From a virus, in IMG/VR virus record IMGVR_UViG_3300027980_000083, positions 1 to 30,572 of that record: DNA of 30,572 nucleotides. The stretch is one strand, 5' to 3'. Each line of letters opens with the position of its first letter. The first letter of the stretch is position 1. The notes beneath the pieces are model-generated. The model searched no databases and was not told the DNA's origin. It was given only the letters and a program-made list of their open reading frames with translations. Made by a program: the position numbers and the translations under genes. Positions 17,769-24,647 of this stretch are shown here, piece after piece.

Positions 17769-17800
17769 AAAAAAAGCCCCAAAGCCAGAGACTAAGGGGC
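17769..17800 (-). terminator. Rho-independent terminator after the scaffold region
   Basis: On the minus strand a GCCCC...GGGGC stem (17796-17800 with 17776-17780) encloses a 15-base loop that can pair a little further, and it is followed directly by seven T residues (17769-17775). This is a textbook intrinsic terminator. It ends transcription coming from packaging, portal and scaffold genes, before the small gene, HNH gene and capsid gene. Confidence 0.75.
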
Positions 17801-17823
17801 AAAGGTATCACAACCAAGGATAG

Positions 17824-18024
17824 TTAAAATCGCAGACCTGCGGAAAGTGTCCACGAGTCGGGGTAATCATCCAATGAATCTAAGGTGTCCACTTCGGAGA
17901 TATGGTATTGAGCGCGAGCGTACAGGGAACGCTTAGCCCACTCCACCCCTAAACCGTATTATACACCGTCATCACGACCACTGAAACACACCGAATACAA
18001 CTCATAGTCGTAAACGATCTTCAT
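17824..18024 (-). pseudogene. Outer-membrane beta-barrel C-terminal fragment with in-frame stop
   Basis: The ATG at 18024 follows GGGGGA and starts 8 bases after the scaffold stop. The frame runs 21 codons, meets a TAA at 17959-17961, and continues open for 44 codons to a second TAA at 17824-17826. The part after the first stop has the alternating pattern of barrel strands (YGLGVEWAKRSLYARAQYH) and ends in WTLSAGLRF, with a terminal aromatic residue as in the beta-signal recognised by the BAM complex. It looks like the last three or so strands of a small host outer-membrane protein captured by the phage. The internal stop makes it a probable pseudogene, though stop read-through or an assembly error cannot be excluded. 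It has no recognisable signal peptide. Confidence 0.6.
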
Positions 18025-18032
18025 AAATCCCC

Positions 18033-18896
18033 CTACGGATTGATAGCCGCTAAAATCTCGTCTTTACTCATCTGAAGGATGGACGGGTCATTTTGAGTCT
18101 TAGCAGCCCACTTGCGCCACAACTCAAAATGCTGATTCGCCATCTTCGCCTTCTCAGGATCACCCTCAGTAAGCTGATACATCTTCTTATCAAGAATCTG
18201 CATCTCAATTTCCAAATCCTCCGCAGACTCACTCGGAAGACTCGGCGCATCACTCACAACTGTACCGTCTTCACCAATATTTGCACCCGTCTGACTCAAC
18301 ATCTCTACGAACCTCTCGTTACTCTCCACCGGAACTACACTACCGTCAGCCATTGTCAGACCAACGATGTTACCCAAATACTCTGAACCCTTGTTGGCAT
18401 TCGCCATAATCTTAGCATAATCAGCACCAAACCTCTCTTTCAAAGCCTCAGCAGCCTGAGTCGCTGATTCATTCATGTTGGCCCAATTAGACTCAAATGC
18501 ATCCTTACGGGCTTTCAGAATCTTCTCAGCAGTACGCTTGCCAACACCCTGACCATGCAATGCCTTACGCTCAGCTTCAATCTGCTGATCCAGAAAAGCC
18601 TTACGCGCATCATCTTCAGCAAAGGATTCAAACTCATAACCATCAGGGGAATCCGGTGCTTTGTCTACAGCACTCTCATCACCTTTAGGCACAAAACCCA
18701 TATCCCGAATCTTGCTCTCAAATGCCTGACGCTTATCCTCTGGCGCATCATCACCTGGAGGAATAATAGCCTTAGATAGCTGACTGCGGCTCTCCACAAC
18801 ACGATTTAGCGCATGTTCCAATGACGGACTCTGCTTCAAAGTCTCATTGGCTTTCAACTCGTCTGATAGCTCCAGACCTTCTAACCAATCACTCAC
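18033..18896 (-). CDS. Capsid scaffolding protein
   Basis: A 287-aa acidic, highly helical protein with Ala/Glu/Lys/Asp-rich composition and few aromatics, as expected for a scaffold that is removed before DNA packaging. The segment 85-165 (ESFAEDDARKAFLDQQIEAERKAL and onward) looks coiled-coil. The C-terminal ~50 residues (QHFELWRKWAAKTQNDPS...) are amphipathic and may contact the capsid protein. The start is placed at the GTG at 18896, because AAGGAG lies seven bases upstream and the 18-base initiation region is almost identical to that of the next gene upstream; the ATG at 18920 lacks a ribosome binding site. It lies between portal-linked small genes and the capsid region, the standard scaffold position. 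Confidence 0.75.
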   Translation of the reverse strand: MSDWLEGLELSDELKANETLKQSPSLEHALNRVVESRSQLSKAIIPPGDDAPEDKRQAFESKIRDMGFVPKGDESAVDKAPDSPDGYEFESFAEDDARKAFLDQQIEAERKALHGQGVGKRTAEKILKARKDAFESNWANMNESATQAAEALKERFGADYAKIMANANKGSEYLGNIVGLTMADGSVVPVESNERFVEMLSQTGANIGEDGTVVSDAPSLPSESAEDLEIEMQILDKKMYQLTEGDPEKAKMANQHFELWRKWAAKTQNDPSILQMSKDEILAAINP

Positions 18897-18907
18897 GATG
18901 CCACTCC

Positions 18908-19105
18908 TTAATAATTCCATTTCTTAATAGGGTCTGACAAAAGTTCTTTTTCATTCACATAAACAGGTCGACTACTCATCATCATCATCTCAATCTGCCG
19001 GATGACAGTGTTTCTTATGTCATCTGGCATATCCTTGCCATTTTCCATTAGTAACTTACATAGAGTCACAATATTCTGCTGTGTTGTTTTGTCCAACTTT
19101 TCCAC
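18908..19105 (-). CDS. Small hypothetical protein between portal and scaffold
   Basis: A 65-aa protein, mainly helical, with a Met-run (IEMMMMSSRP) in the centre and a charged C-terminus. GTG start with AAGGAG seven bases before it, in an 18-base initiation block nearly identical to that of the scaffold gene. I do not recognise the family. Position in the head-assembly unit suggests an assembly or regulatory role but nothing in the sequence proves it. Confidence 0.55.
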   Translation of the reverse strand: MEKLDKTTQQNIVTLCKLLMENGKDMPDDIRNTVIRQIEMMMMSSRPVYVNEKELLSDPIKKWNY

Positions 19106-19109
19106 GATG

Positions 19110-19337
19110 CTACTCCTTAATCAATGTCCTACGTTCAATCTCTTGCTTTACGTCTACATAGCGTGACCACAGTTCATAATCCCTGCTACGTCTACCTTCT
19201 TCAAAAATCATGGTTTCATGTGAAACGTCACCCTTCGGCTTGACGGGCTTTCTCATTGCTCCACGTTCAACCTCCTGCCTAAAGTGTGTATTGACCTCCA
19301 TGAAGTCATACAACTCATAGTCTGCCTTATTGGGCAT
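19110..19337 (-). CDS. Small hypothetical protein after the portal gene
   Basis: A 75-aa charged protein beginning MPNKADYELYDFMEV and containing basic KPVKPKGD and EEGRRSRDYELWSRY segments. The ATG at 19337 has AAGGAG at five bases, better than a GTG two codons earlier. It overlaps the 3' end of the portal gene by 11 bp. No family recognised. Small genes at this point in related podoviruses are common and mostly uncharacterised. Confidence 0.55.
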   Translation of the reverse strand: MPNKADYELYDFMEVNTHFRQEVERGAMRKPVKPKGDVSHETMIFEEGRRSRDYELWSRYVDVKQEIERRTLIKE

Positions 19338-21045
19338 TCGCACTCCTTATGTCTGCAACAGTCTGCTTAGCCGCATCCTCACCCGCTCCAGCACCTACAT
19401 TCTTCACAATGTTACTCGCTTGCTCTGCCCGACCCATTGCTGTGGCCTGTGCAGCGGCATCCGCTTGTGCCTGACGCTTAGCCTCAACAGCGTCTTTCGG
19501 ATGAATCATTGAAGCAGGGATGTTCTGACGGTCTTCCAACTCCTTCACAAAACCCTCAGTATTCACCCAATCCCAACCTTCCCACTGTGAAGGGTCTTGT
19601 GGACTCATAGCCATTGCCGCTCCCTGCATACGACCAAAGAAGGCATCCATAGACTCCAATCCTGCTGTAGCCTGACTGATAGCCAACGGACTCACATAGC
19701 GAATGTCCAACTCAACTTCCATCTCAACCAGTTCCTCTGGGAACTCAGGAAGTCGGTCATTACGCCACATGATCGAAAATACCCGCTTAACCAGCCAATC
19801 TAAGAACTCAGAGCGCAGTCTAGCCGTACCCTGCCCCAATAGACGAGAAGCACGTTCCATACGCTTAGCAATCTCATACGCAGTCTTCTGACCGCTATCA
19901 CCCAATGGCTCGCGGATGATGTCCACATACATGGTTTCACGGATAGAGGCTTTCAATTCATCCGATTTTACCATCGTCAACCGGAAGTCAGTTCCGTTAA
20001 TCATAGGCTGCAAGTCGTTAATATCCTCCATCTCAGTCAACTTACCTGCTGCAATGTTCATATCACCAAGAATGTTGTTGCGGGTAGTCTTCATAGGAGG
20101 GTCAATCGTCTTCTCCCATGCATTCATCTCAAGACGCTTAGCCTCATTCAACGTCTTAATGTCAGGCATTGCCTTCTGTCCAGGTCCGTAACCTCTAAAG
20201 GTACTATCGGTATTCCTACCCCATCTCACCACAGTTCTCGGAGGCTCGTAGTAACCGGACTCCTTCAACGTCCCTGTACCACCAGAATTACTCATGGTGT
20301 AGTTAATCCACATCGAACCCCAAGGGAGTTTGTCAGCAGGTACATCCTCGTAACCAAAGGCTTTCTCATCAATATCGCCCTTGTCTCTGGGCCATACGAT
20401 GTGAATAACGCGATACTTCTGTGTGGGATTGTCAGCATCCTCTAACGGAATCGCTGACTTATTCGCTTTGGGATCGTGTGCAAACTTCTGCTGTATCTGT
20501 TTCGCAGTCATATCAAAGCCGCGAATCGTCATATCTACATCAGTGTTCTCGTTCTCTAAGGCTGATAGCTCCCTCAGATGAATGGTCTTGAAGGCTAGAC
20601 CGTCATATTCCCCGTACTTCTTCTTCTCTAGGCACTGCATAGAACCCGTACCGAAAGCAGGATAATCCTTATAGAACTCCTGCACTTCAGCCAAGAAATT
20701 GGATTCATGGATTTCTGTGTGCATTAGGCGGGTAGACTCTTGAAGCCACTTCTTACCCGCATTGCTATTACTGGCATCCTTGCTCTTAAACCGTAGAGCA
20801 AACCAATCCATCCCACTGGGAGTCACTACAGAGCCTAGATAGTTGGACAGGTCATCCAGTGATGTCATCCCTATGGAATCAAACAGATACTGGGTCTTCT
20901 GCTCACCCTCTGCCTTCTCACCTACAAAGCCCGACCTCTCAGGACACATATAGCGGGCAATGTCCTCATCCTTGTTGTCCCAGTTACTCTGCCCTGCATC
21001 CAGCAGCTTGTAATAGGAAACTGCAATATCGTGATCCATCTTCAT
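19327..21045 (-). CDS. Portal (head-tail connector) protein
   Basis: A 572-aa protein. The N-terminal Y.LLDAG..NWDN.WEDIARYM.P-like segment, the FDSIGMTSLDDLSNYLGSVVTPSGMDWF block (about 50-78), FYKDYPAFGTGSM near 128, and the central RNTDSTFRGYGPGQKAMPDIKTLNEAKRLEMNAWE region (about 275-310) match the T7/BPP-1-type head-tail connector family that forms the dodecameric portal. The C-terminal Ala/Gln-rich tail is usual. AGGGG six bases before the ATG supports the start. It follows the large terminase gene with a 2-bp gap, the standard packaging-head order. High confidence. Confidence 0.92.
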   Translation of the reverse strand: MKMDHDIAVSYYKLLDAGQSNWDNKDEDIARYMCPERSGFVGEKAEGEQKTQYLFDSIGMTSLDDLSNYLGSVVTPSGMDWFALRFKSKDASNSNAGKKWLQESTRLMHTEIHESNFLAEVQEFYKDYPAFGTGSMQCLEKKKYGEYDGLAFKTIHLRELSALENENTDVDMTIRGFDMTAKQIQQKFAHDPKANKSAIPLEDADNPTQKYRVIHIVWPRDKGDIDEKAFGYEDVPADKLPWGSMWINYTMSNSGGTGTLKESGYYEPPRTVVRWGRNTDSTFRGYGPGQKAMPDIKTLNEAKRLEMNAWEKTIDPPMKTTRNNILGDMNIAAGKLTEMEDINDLQPMINGTDFRLTMVKSDELKASIRETMYVDIIREPLGDSGQKTAYEIAKRMERASRLLGQGTARLRSEFLDWLVKRVFSIMWRNDRLPEFPEELVEMEVELDIRYVSPLAISQATAGLESMDAFFGRMQGAAMAMSPQDPSQWEGWDWVNTEGFVKELEDRQNIPASMIHPKDAVEAKRQAQADAAAQATAMGRAEQASNIVKNVGAGAGEDAAKQTVADIRSANAQ

Positions 21046-21047
21046 AG

Positions 21048-22544
21048 CTAACCCCTAAGAGTACCCACAACCTTTACTGGTCTGTGATTGTCATTAATCG
21101 GTACTCCACGGTGAGCCACCATCTGTGAGGCCATACGCACTGCATCCATCACATCGTCACGTTCCTTCACGATTTTACCATCCTTTCGGTGATAACTCCT
21201 AAATTCGTCAAAAAACTCGACACAAGTCGAAAAGACCTTAAACCTTCCCGTTGTCATCCGGTCGTACACTGCTTGGATGCCTGGTTCTACCAGAATGTTT
21301 CTCGGTGGCTTCTTGGTCTTATCGGGATTCGGTACGGGGTTTGTGAAGTCTATCGTCCTCGTTATCCCCGCATCTCTATACAAATCCCTAAGCGATAAAC
21401 CCGTTCCCTTGTCCTGATCGAAATCGTGCGGTGTGACTAATGGTGAATGCCGCCACTTGGAATTGGCTGCTATAGCATGAATGCCAATGGGATTAACGTC
21501 CTGACCGTGTTCGGTCTGTAGGTTTCTCAGGTTCTTCCGATAGGTGTTGGTGATGTAGATGATGTCATTCTCAGGGTCATATGCAGCCCAAGCTATAGCT
21601 GTGGGATGGTCTGAGCCAAAGTCGATAGCCCGCAACACCTTGCACCAATGCGGTATCTGAATAGGGTCAATCTTGATTCTGTCCTCACTTATGGGATACA
21701 CCAAGCCACCCGCAAAGTACGGCACACCCAACCTACGCATATCATGTTCATGGGGAGGAATATCAGCCAGAATATCCTTCTGCATCTCCGGTGTGAGATG
21801 GGGTGCTTGATCCCAAGACACAGGGCCAATCAACTCCTGTGAAGGCTTTTTGTCCTTCATAAAGCTGATAATGATCTGAGTCTCACCCAATTCCGGTGTG
21901 AGTGTGAACTTACGTTTACCACCCTTGCCCTTACAGCCATTGATGGTACGCACTGCCATCTGACCCAAAAGCATATCTGGAGGCTGCTCATCACCCCGAA
22001 TCTTATCCACAACTGAACCAGCTACAGGCAATGACTCCTTACCCGTTGATAGCTGTGTATAGCTGAATAGCCTACAGGTGGAGAACCCACCCTTCTTGTG
22101 CTTTACCCTAACCTCTGTAGCGAGTCCTGATACCGTTCTGGAGCGTGTGAAGTCCTCTATCTCATCAGGATGCACCCAACCACCTTGAAACACACCATCA
22201 GGGCTTAACTCACCAAATAACTGCTTCTGGAGTACGTCTTTAAGCTGTTCTGAGGATACACCGAATAGCCATAGGGTTATGGGATGCTCGTATTTGAACC
22301 CTTCCCAATCTTCGGGATAGTCTCCCGTTAGGTCTAGCGCGTCTTCATACGCTGCACATTGAGACTTACCAACCTGGTTGCCAGCGAGTAGGAGTGTTGA
22401 GCTATGAGCTAGAGAACTACGGAAGTAGGCTTTCTGCCAATCGTACCAATCCCACGGATACTCCCTCTTACGCATTCTCTGGTGGTCTTTGTATTCCTCT
22501 AGCAGAGTATCAATGCGTTGTAGTGTCTGATCGTCCAGAGTCAT
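21048..22544 (-). CDS. terL: Terminase large subunit
   Basis: A 498-aa protein. Walker A is LLLAGNQVGKSQCAA near residue 52-66, preceded by the family-typical YDWQKAYFRSS. The C-terminal nuclease starts at VLRAIDFGSDHPTAIAWAAYD (about 285-305), with the RNase H-like Asp, and continues to the DVMDAVRMASQM acidic motif near 465, supplying metal-binding Asp residues. It packages DNA by ATP-driven translocation through the portal and cuts concatemers. Overlap of 35 bp with the small subunit gene. The assigned ATG has only a weak ribosome binding site, so translation is probably coupled; a later ATG (residue 24) would remove the conserved N-terminal helix. Confidence 0.93.
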   Translation of the reverse strand: MTLDDQTLQRIDTLLEEYKDHQRMRKREYPWDWYDWQKAYFRSSLAHSSTLLLAGNQVGKSQCAAYEDALDLTGDYPEDWEGFKYEHPITLWLFGVSSEQLKDVLQKQLFGELSPDGVFQGGWVHPDEIEDFTRSRTVSGLATEVRVKHKKGGFSTCRLFSYTQLSTGKESLPVAGSVVDKIRGDEQPPDMLLGQMAVRTINGCKGKGGKRKFTLTPELGETQIIISFMKDKKPSQELIGPVSWDQAPHLTPEMQKDILADIPPHEHDMRRLGVPYFAGGLVYPISEDRIKIDPIQIPHWCKVLRAIDFGSDHPTAIAWAAYDPENDIIYITNTYRKNLRNLQTEHGQDVNPIGIHAIAANSKWRHSPLVTPHDFDQDKGTGLSLRDLYRDAGITRTIDFTNPVPNPDKTKKPPRNILVEPGIQAVYDRMTTGRFKVFSTCVEFFDEFRSYHRKDGKIVKERDDVMDAVRMASQMVAHRGVPINDNHRPVKVVGTLRG

Positions 22545-22854
22545 CCCGTTTAATAACTGAGGCCAGTTCTGCTATGTCCTTCTCAATCTCTTCCCTTGAG
22601 CGGATATGCCTGTGTTCAGCTTTTACCTCTACCTCTCTGGGAGCGAGTCTTGCATAGAACTTATAGAACTCTGTCTGATTCTCTTTAGCCCAATCAGCCA
22701 TTGCTGCTGTGCCACCTAGCCTTGTAAATACGCAGAGAATGTTCTCTTTGACGTTAGCAGTGACCTTGTTCTTAGTCCCTTTTACGCGCCCTTTTCCGGC
22801 ATTACCCGTATTCTTCCCTTCTTTGCGCTCGGATGTTTTTGATTTCTGAGGCAT
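22510..22854 (-). CDS. terS: Terminase small subunit-like protein
   Basis: A 114-aa protein with a basic disordered N-terminus (Lys/Arg/Gly-rich through GKGRVKGTKNKVTANVKE, residues 20-38) and a helical core with FTRLGG..AMADWAKENQTEFYKFYARL (43-70), a pattern typical of small terminase subunits in BPP-1-like phages. It recognises the packaging site on phage DNA and hands it to the large subunit. GGAGG six bases before the ATG is the strongest ribosome binding site in this area. It begins 14 bases after the upstream Tat-signal mini-gene and overlaps the large-subunit gene. Confident from context. Confidence 0.82.
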   Translation of the reverse strand: MPQKSKTSERKEGKNTGNAGKGRVKGTKNKVTANVKENILCVFTRLGGTAAMADWAKENQTEFYKFYARLAPREVEVKAEHRHIRSREEIEKDIAELASVIKRDDSGRSDTTTH

Positions 22855-22868
22855 TTCAGACCTCCGTT

Positions 22869-22988
22869 TTATGCACCTGATTGAGTGTATATGCGCATAA
22901 TATCACGGTCGAACACTCTATCCCATGCCTTTCCCATTCTTGCTGCTACTGCGATAAGTCCTGATTTTAGGAAGTTACGTCTGTTCAT
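22869..22988 (-). CDS. Mini-protein with consensus twin-arginine (Tat) signal motif
   Basis: A 39-aa ORF beginning MNRRNFLKSGLIAVAARMG. R-R-N-F-L-K is a perfect match to the Tat consensus (R-R-x-F-L-K), followed by a short hydrophobic run (residues 9-16). The remaining ~23 residues contain a DRVFDRDIMRIY segment and no obvious export cargo. It may be a Tat signal remnant, a membrane-associated micro-protein, or a degraded copy of the 107-aa gene nearby. GGGG at eight bases and a closer AGGA precede the ATG. It overlaps the 56-aa ORF upstream by 14 bp and ends just before the small terminase gene. Confidence 0.5.
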   Translation of the reverse strand: MNRRNFLKSGLIAVAARMGKAWDRVFDRDIMRIYTQSGA

Positions 22989-23145
22989 TCCTCACACCCC
23001 ACTTAATCTTATCGAAATTGTCCTTGTAGGCTTCAGCATCGTCACCCTTACGTCTACCACTACCCTTACCGTTATCTGCTCTGAGATACTTAGTTTTAGG
23101 CTTGTGACGGTCTACCGATGCCATCTCTGACTTCTGGCCCTTCAT
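22975..23145 (-). CDS. Small basic protein (KGQKS family of this locus)
   Basis: A 56-aa ORF, strongly basic and Lys/Arg/Asp-rich, starting MKGQKSEMASVDRHKPKTK and ending KWGVRNEQT, probably disordered. Its ATG overlaps the TGA of the 107-aa gene (ATGA), and its end overlaps the next Tat mini-gene. The first 17 bases of its coding region recur 339 bp upstream in front of the other Tat gene. No known family; it is accepted because the overlaps fit the coupled gene pattern around it. Confidence 0.5.
   Translation of the reverse strand: MKGQKSEMASVDRHKPKTKYLRADNGKGSGRRKGDDAEAYKDNFDKIKWGVRNEQT
23126..23142. repeat. 17-bp direct repeat, copy B
   Basis: The minus-strand sequence AAGGGCCAGAAGTCAGA occurs here and again at 23465-23481. 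Copy B encodes KGQKSE at the start of the 56-aa gene; similarity extends a few bases further with a 2-base indel. The repeat marks what looks like a local duplication of a gene pair. Confidence 0.85.
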
Positions 23146-23465
23146 AGCTTAATGCCTATCTTTCTGGCAGCACTGTTAGCCCTTTTATTCCAATCCTCCC
23201 ATGAAGAATCACCATCTTCTATCAGTTCACAATACTCATAGACATTGTTTGAGCCTTCTCTGGACATAGTTCTGTTTCGTAGATAACAAAGTCTATCTAC
23301 TCTAAACTCTTGGGTATCAATAATATCAATGCCGTTCTGCTTCCAAGTGAATGACTGTGATGCTGTCTCCCCACTAACGAAAGGTTCATCAGGCATAGCA
23401 ATAGCAGGACTTGCAGCTAATACTGCTGCTCCTGCCAAGAGTTTATTAAAATCCCGTCTATTCAT
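23142..23465 (-). CDS. Small Tat-exported periplasmic protein
   Basis: A 107-aa protein with a complete Tat signal peptide: N-R-R-D-F-N-K (2-8), a hydrophobic Ala/Leu/Val stretch (9-19) and an A-I-A cleavage site at 21-23. The predicted mature part is 84 aa, acidic, with two Cys (60 and 79) that could form a disulfide, and a W/D-rich SSWEDWNKRANSAA segment near 88-100. Tat export would place a folded protein in the periplasm of the infected cell. The family and function are unknown. Candidates are a lysis modulator, a superinfection factor, or host-derived cargo. Its start overlaps the stop of a 9-codon ORF (GATGAATAG), with no strong ribosome binding site, so translation is likely coupled. 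Tat substrates are rare in phages. Confidence 0.72.
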   Translation of the reverse strand: MNRRDFNKLLAGAAVLAASPAIAMPDEPFVSGETASQSFTWKQNGIDIIDTQEFRVDRLCYLRNRTMSREGSNNVYEYCELIEDGDSSWEDWNKRANSAARKIGIKL

Positions 23466-23487
23466 CTGACTTCTGGCCCTTAGACAT
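23458..23487 (-). pseudogene. Nine-codon remnant of the KGQKS gene
   Basis: The ORF M-S-K-G-Q-K-S-D-E-stop overlaps the end of the 72-aa membrane protein gene and the start of the Tat gene. It matches the first codons of the 56-aa gene at 22975-23145 at both DNA and protein level. It is either the truncated copy left by duplication, or a leader that now only serves to couple translation. Confidence 0.45.
23465..23481. repeat. 17-bp direct repeat, copy A
   Basis: Identical to 23126-23142. Here it lies between the 72-aa membrane protein gene and the Tat-signal gene and encodes KGQKS within the 9-codon remnant. Confidence 0.85.
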
Positions 23488-23698
23488 TATCGCCCTCATC
23501 CCTCGCCAACCACGGCATCCGATCTATGAATAAATGCGGTTTGGTCATCACAAACCAATAGATTCTCAGGCAATTAAAGATATTGCTATCGTCTATTCCT
23601 GGTTGCTTCAGCATTCGCCACCACAGCACGACCGTCAGAATCCCTACAACTGTAAAGAATCCCGACAGTATCCCAATTAGGTAGCTCAGAATTTGCAC
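23480..23698 (-). CDS. Small membrane protein
   Basis: A 72-aa protein with one long hydrophobic segment (about residues 4-29, ending VVLWWRML) and a polar C-terminal half with a few aromatics. It probably sits in the inner membrane with the C-terminus in the cytoplasm by the positive-inside rule (WWRMLK). It overlaps the preceding membrane protein gene by 13 bp. It belongs to the run of small membrane proteins following the holin, so a lysis-related or superinfection role is possible. No family recognised. Confidence 0.55.
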   Translation of the reverse strand: MQILSYLIGILSGFFTVVGILTVVLWWRMLKQPGIDDSNIFNCLRIYWFVMTKPHLFIDRMPWLARDEGDNV

Positions 23699-23889
23699 GG
23701 TTTATCCGCTTTGGCTGCACCATTCCCAAACTCGATGTAAGTCTCACCATCAATGCAATGCTCTACAGGCATTGAGGCTATTGAGTTAATGGCAATAATC
23801 GCTGTGTTTACAGCAATGATGGTCAGCAGGACAAGTATCACAATATCCCATGCGTTTGTCTTGATGTACTGTCTAACTACGTCCTTCAT
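23686..23889 (-). CDS. Small membrane protein with C-terminal Cys pair
   Basis: A 67-aa protein from the ATG at 23889, preceded by GGGGGAG; an upstream start 7 codons earlier has no ribosome binding site. A hydrophobic helix (about residues 12-37, IVILVLLTIIAVNTAIIAI) is followed by EHCIDGETYIEFGNGAAKADKPCKF. This tail with a CIDG motif and a late Cys is a common feature of small phage proteins of unknown function. Probably a bitopic inner-membrane protein with the C-terminal part in the periplasm. Overlaps the next gene by 13 bp. Confidence 0.58.
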   Translation of the reverse strand: MKDVVRQYIKTNAWDIVILVLLTIIAVNTAIIAINSIASMPVEHCIDGETYIEFGNGAAKADKPCKF

Positions 23890-23936
23890 AGCTCCCCCTA
23901 TGGGTTTCACCTAGCTCGGTGTACGCCTGTTCAGCG

Positions 23937-24254
23937 TCACTCATCGTCTTTATTGACTTTCTTCTTGCCAGGTTTCTTCTTCACAATGAAGTCACCATCG
24001 TTAATATCCACAATCACAGGTGAGCGATTCTGCACATAAAATTGATTGTCATCGTAAACCTTCCCGTCTGGCAGGAATACGCCTTGCTGAATCATATTCT
24101 CGCTCAATTCCACAGATGCAATAGGTGCTGATACCGTCACTCTTGAAACGCCTGTGTTTAAGCGGTTTTGGTTGCGTGATGTAGGTTTTAGCGAACCATC
24201 CACAATGTCGCAATGCACCTTCCCAAAGAAATTCTGTTCACCCTCAAATCTCAT
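23937..24254 (-). CDS. Hypothetical protein following the holin gene
   Basis: A 105-aa protein with beta-rich middle (SRVTVSAPIASVELSENM, FLPDGKVY) and a very basic C-terminus (KKKPGKKKVNKDDE). The ATG overlaps the holin stop (ATGA). No family recognised. Reading resembles a small soluble protein, not a membrane one. Coupled to the lysis genes by position only. Confidence 0.5.
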   Translation of the reverse strand: MRFEGEQNFFGKVHCDIVDGSLKPTSRNQNRLNTGVSRVTVSAPIASVELSENMIQQGVFLPDGKVYDDNQFYVQNRSPVIVDINDGDFIVKKKPGKKKVNKDDE

Positions 24255-24547
24255 TTCGACCTTCCATTTAACTTACCTAAACCAAAAACGGCTGAAACTA
24301 TGCCAGCCACCATCGCTACATACCATTCCGGCATCTTGTCAATGTTCTCTACCCAAGCATTGGCCCGCTCTGGACTGAACCACATCACAACTAAGGGAGA
24401 GAAGAAGATCACTACGATGAATTCATCCGTCCAAGACCGCTCCATATTGGCTATACGGGCTTGAATAGCCTCCTGTGTAGCCTTACCCCTCTGACCGAAT
24501 AAACCAATCACCTGAGCCGCTAAGCCGATAGCACCTTGAACAATCAT
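24251..24547 (-). CDS. Holin (three-TM, gene-transfer-agent holin-like)
   Basis: A 98-aa protein. NMERSWTDEFIVVIFFSPLVVMWFSP (34-59) and MPEWYVAMVAGIVSAVFGLG (72-91) match the pattern of the 3-TM holin family first seen in gene transfer agents: a weak N-terminal hydrophobic segment, W-T-D-E-x-x-x-x before the second segment, and P-E-W-Y before the third. It would pore the inner membrane to trigger lysis. ATGA overlaps on both sides couple it to the 32-aa membrane peptide upstream and the 105-aa protein downstream. Good confidence. Confidence 0.8.
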   Translation of the reverse strand: MIVQGAIGLAAQVIGLFGQRGKATQEAIQARIANMERSWTDEFIVVIFFSPLVVMWFSPERANAWVENIDKMPEWYVAMVAGIVSAVFGLGKLNGRSK

Positions 24548-24642
24548 GCGAACATCACCACCAACTCAATGTACAGATGGCTCACCAAATACAGCATGGT
24601 ACACAGCGATACCAACACCGTTCCCCGTTGTCTCCAGTTCAT
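24544..24642 (-). CDS. 32-aa membrane peptide upstream of the holin
   Basis: A short ORF encoding MNWRQRGTVLVSLCTMLYLV and 12 more residues: basic start followed by a hydrophobic helix covering most of the peptide. It begins 5 bases after the spanin-like stop and its TGA overlaps the holin ATG (ATGA). A weak GAAG precedes the ATG. It may be a holin regulator, an antiholin-like peptide or a coupling ORF. The tail of a longer open frame (to 25089) covers it, but the upstream part of that frame overlaps the spanin-like gene and is not convincing. Confidence 0.45.
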   Translation of the reverse strand: MNWRQRGTVLVSLCTMLYLVSHLYIELVVMFA

Positions 24643-24647
24643 CTGCT

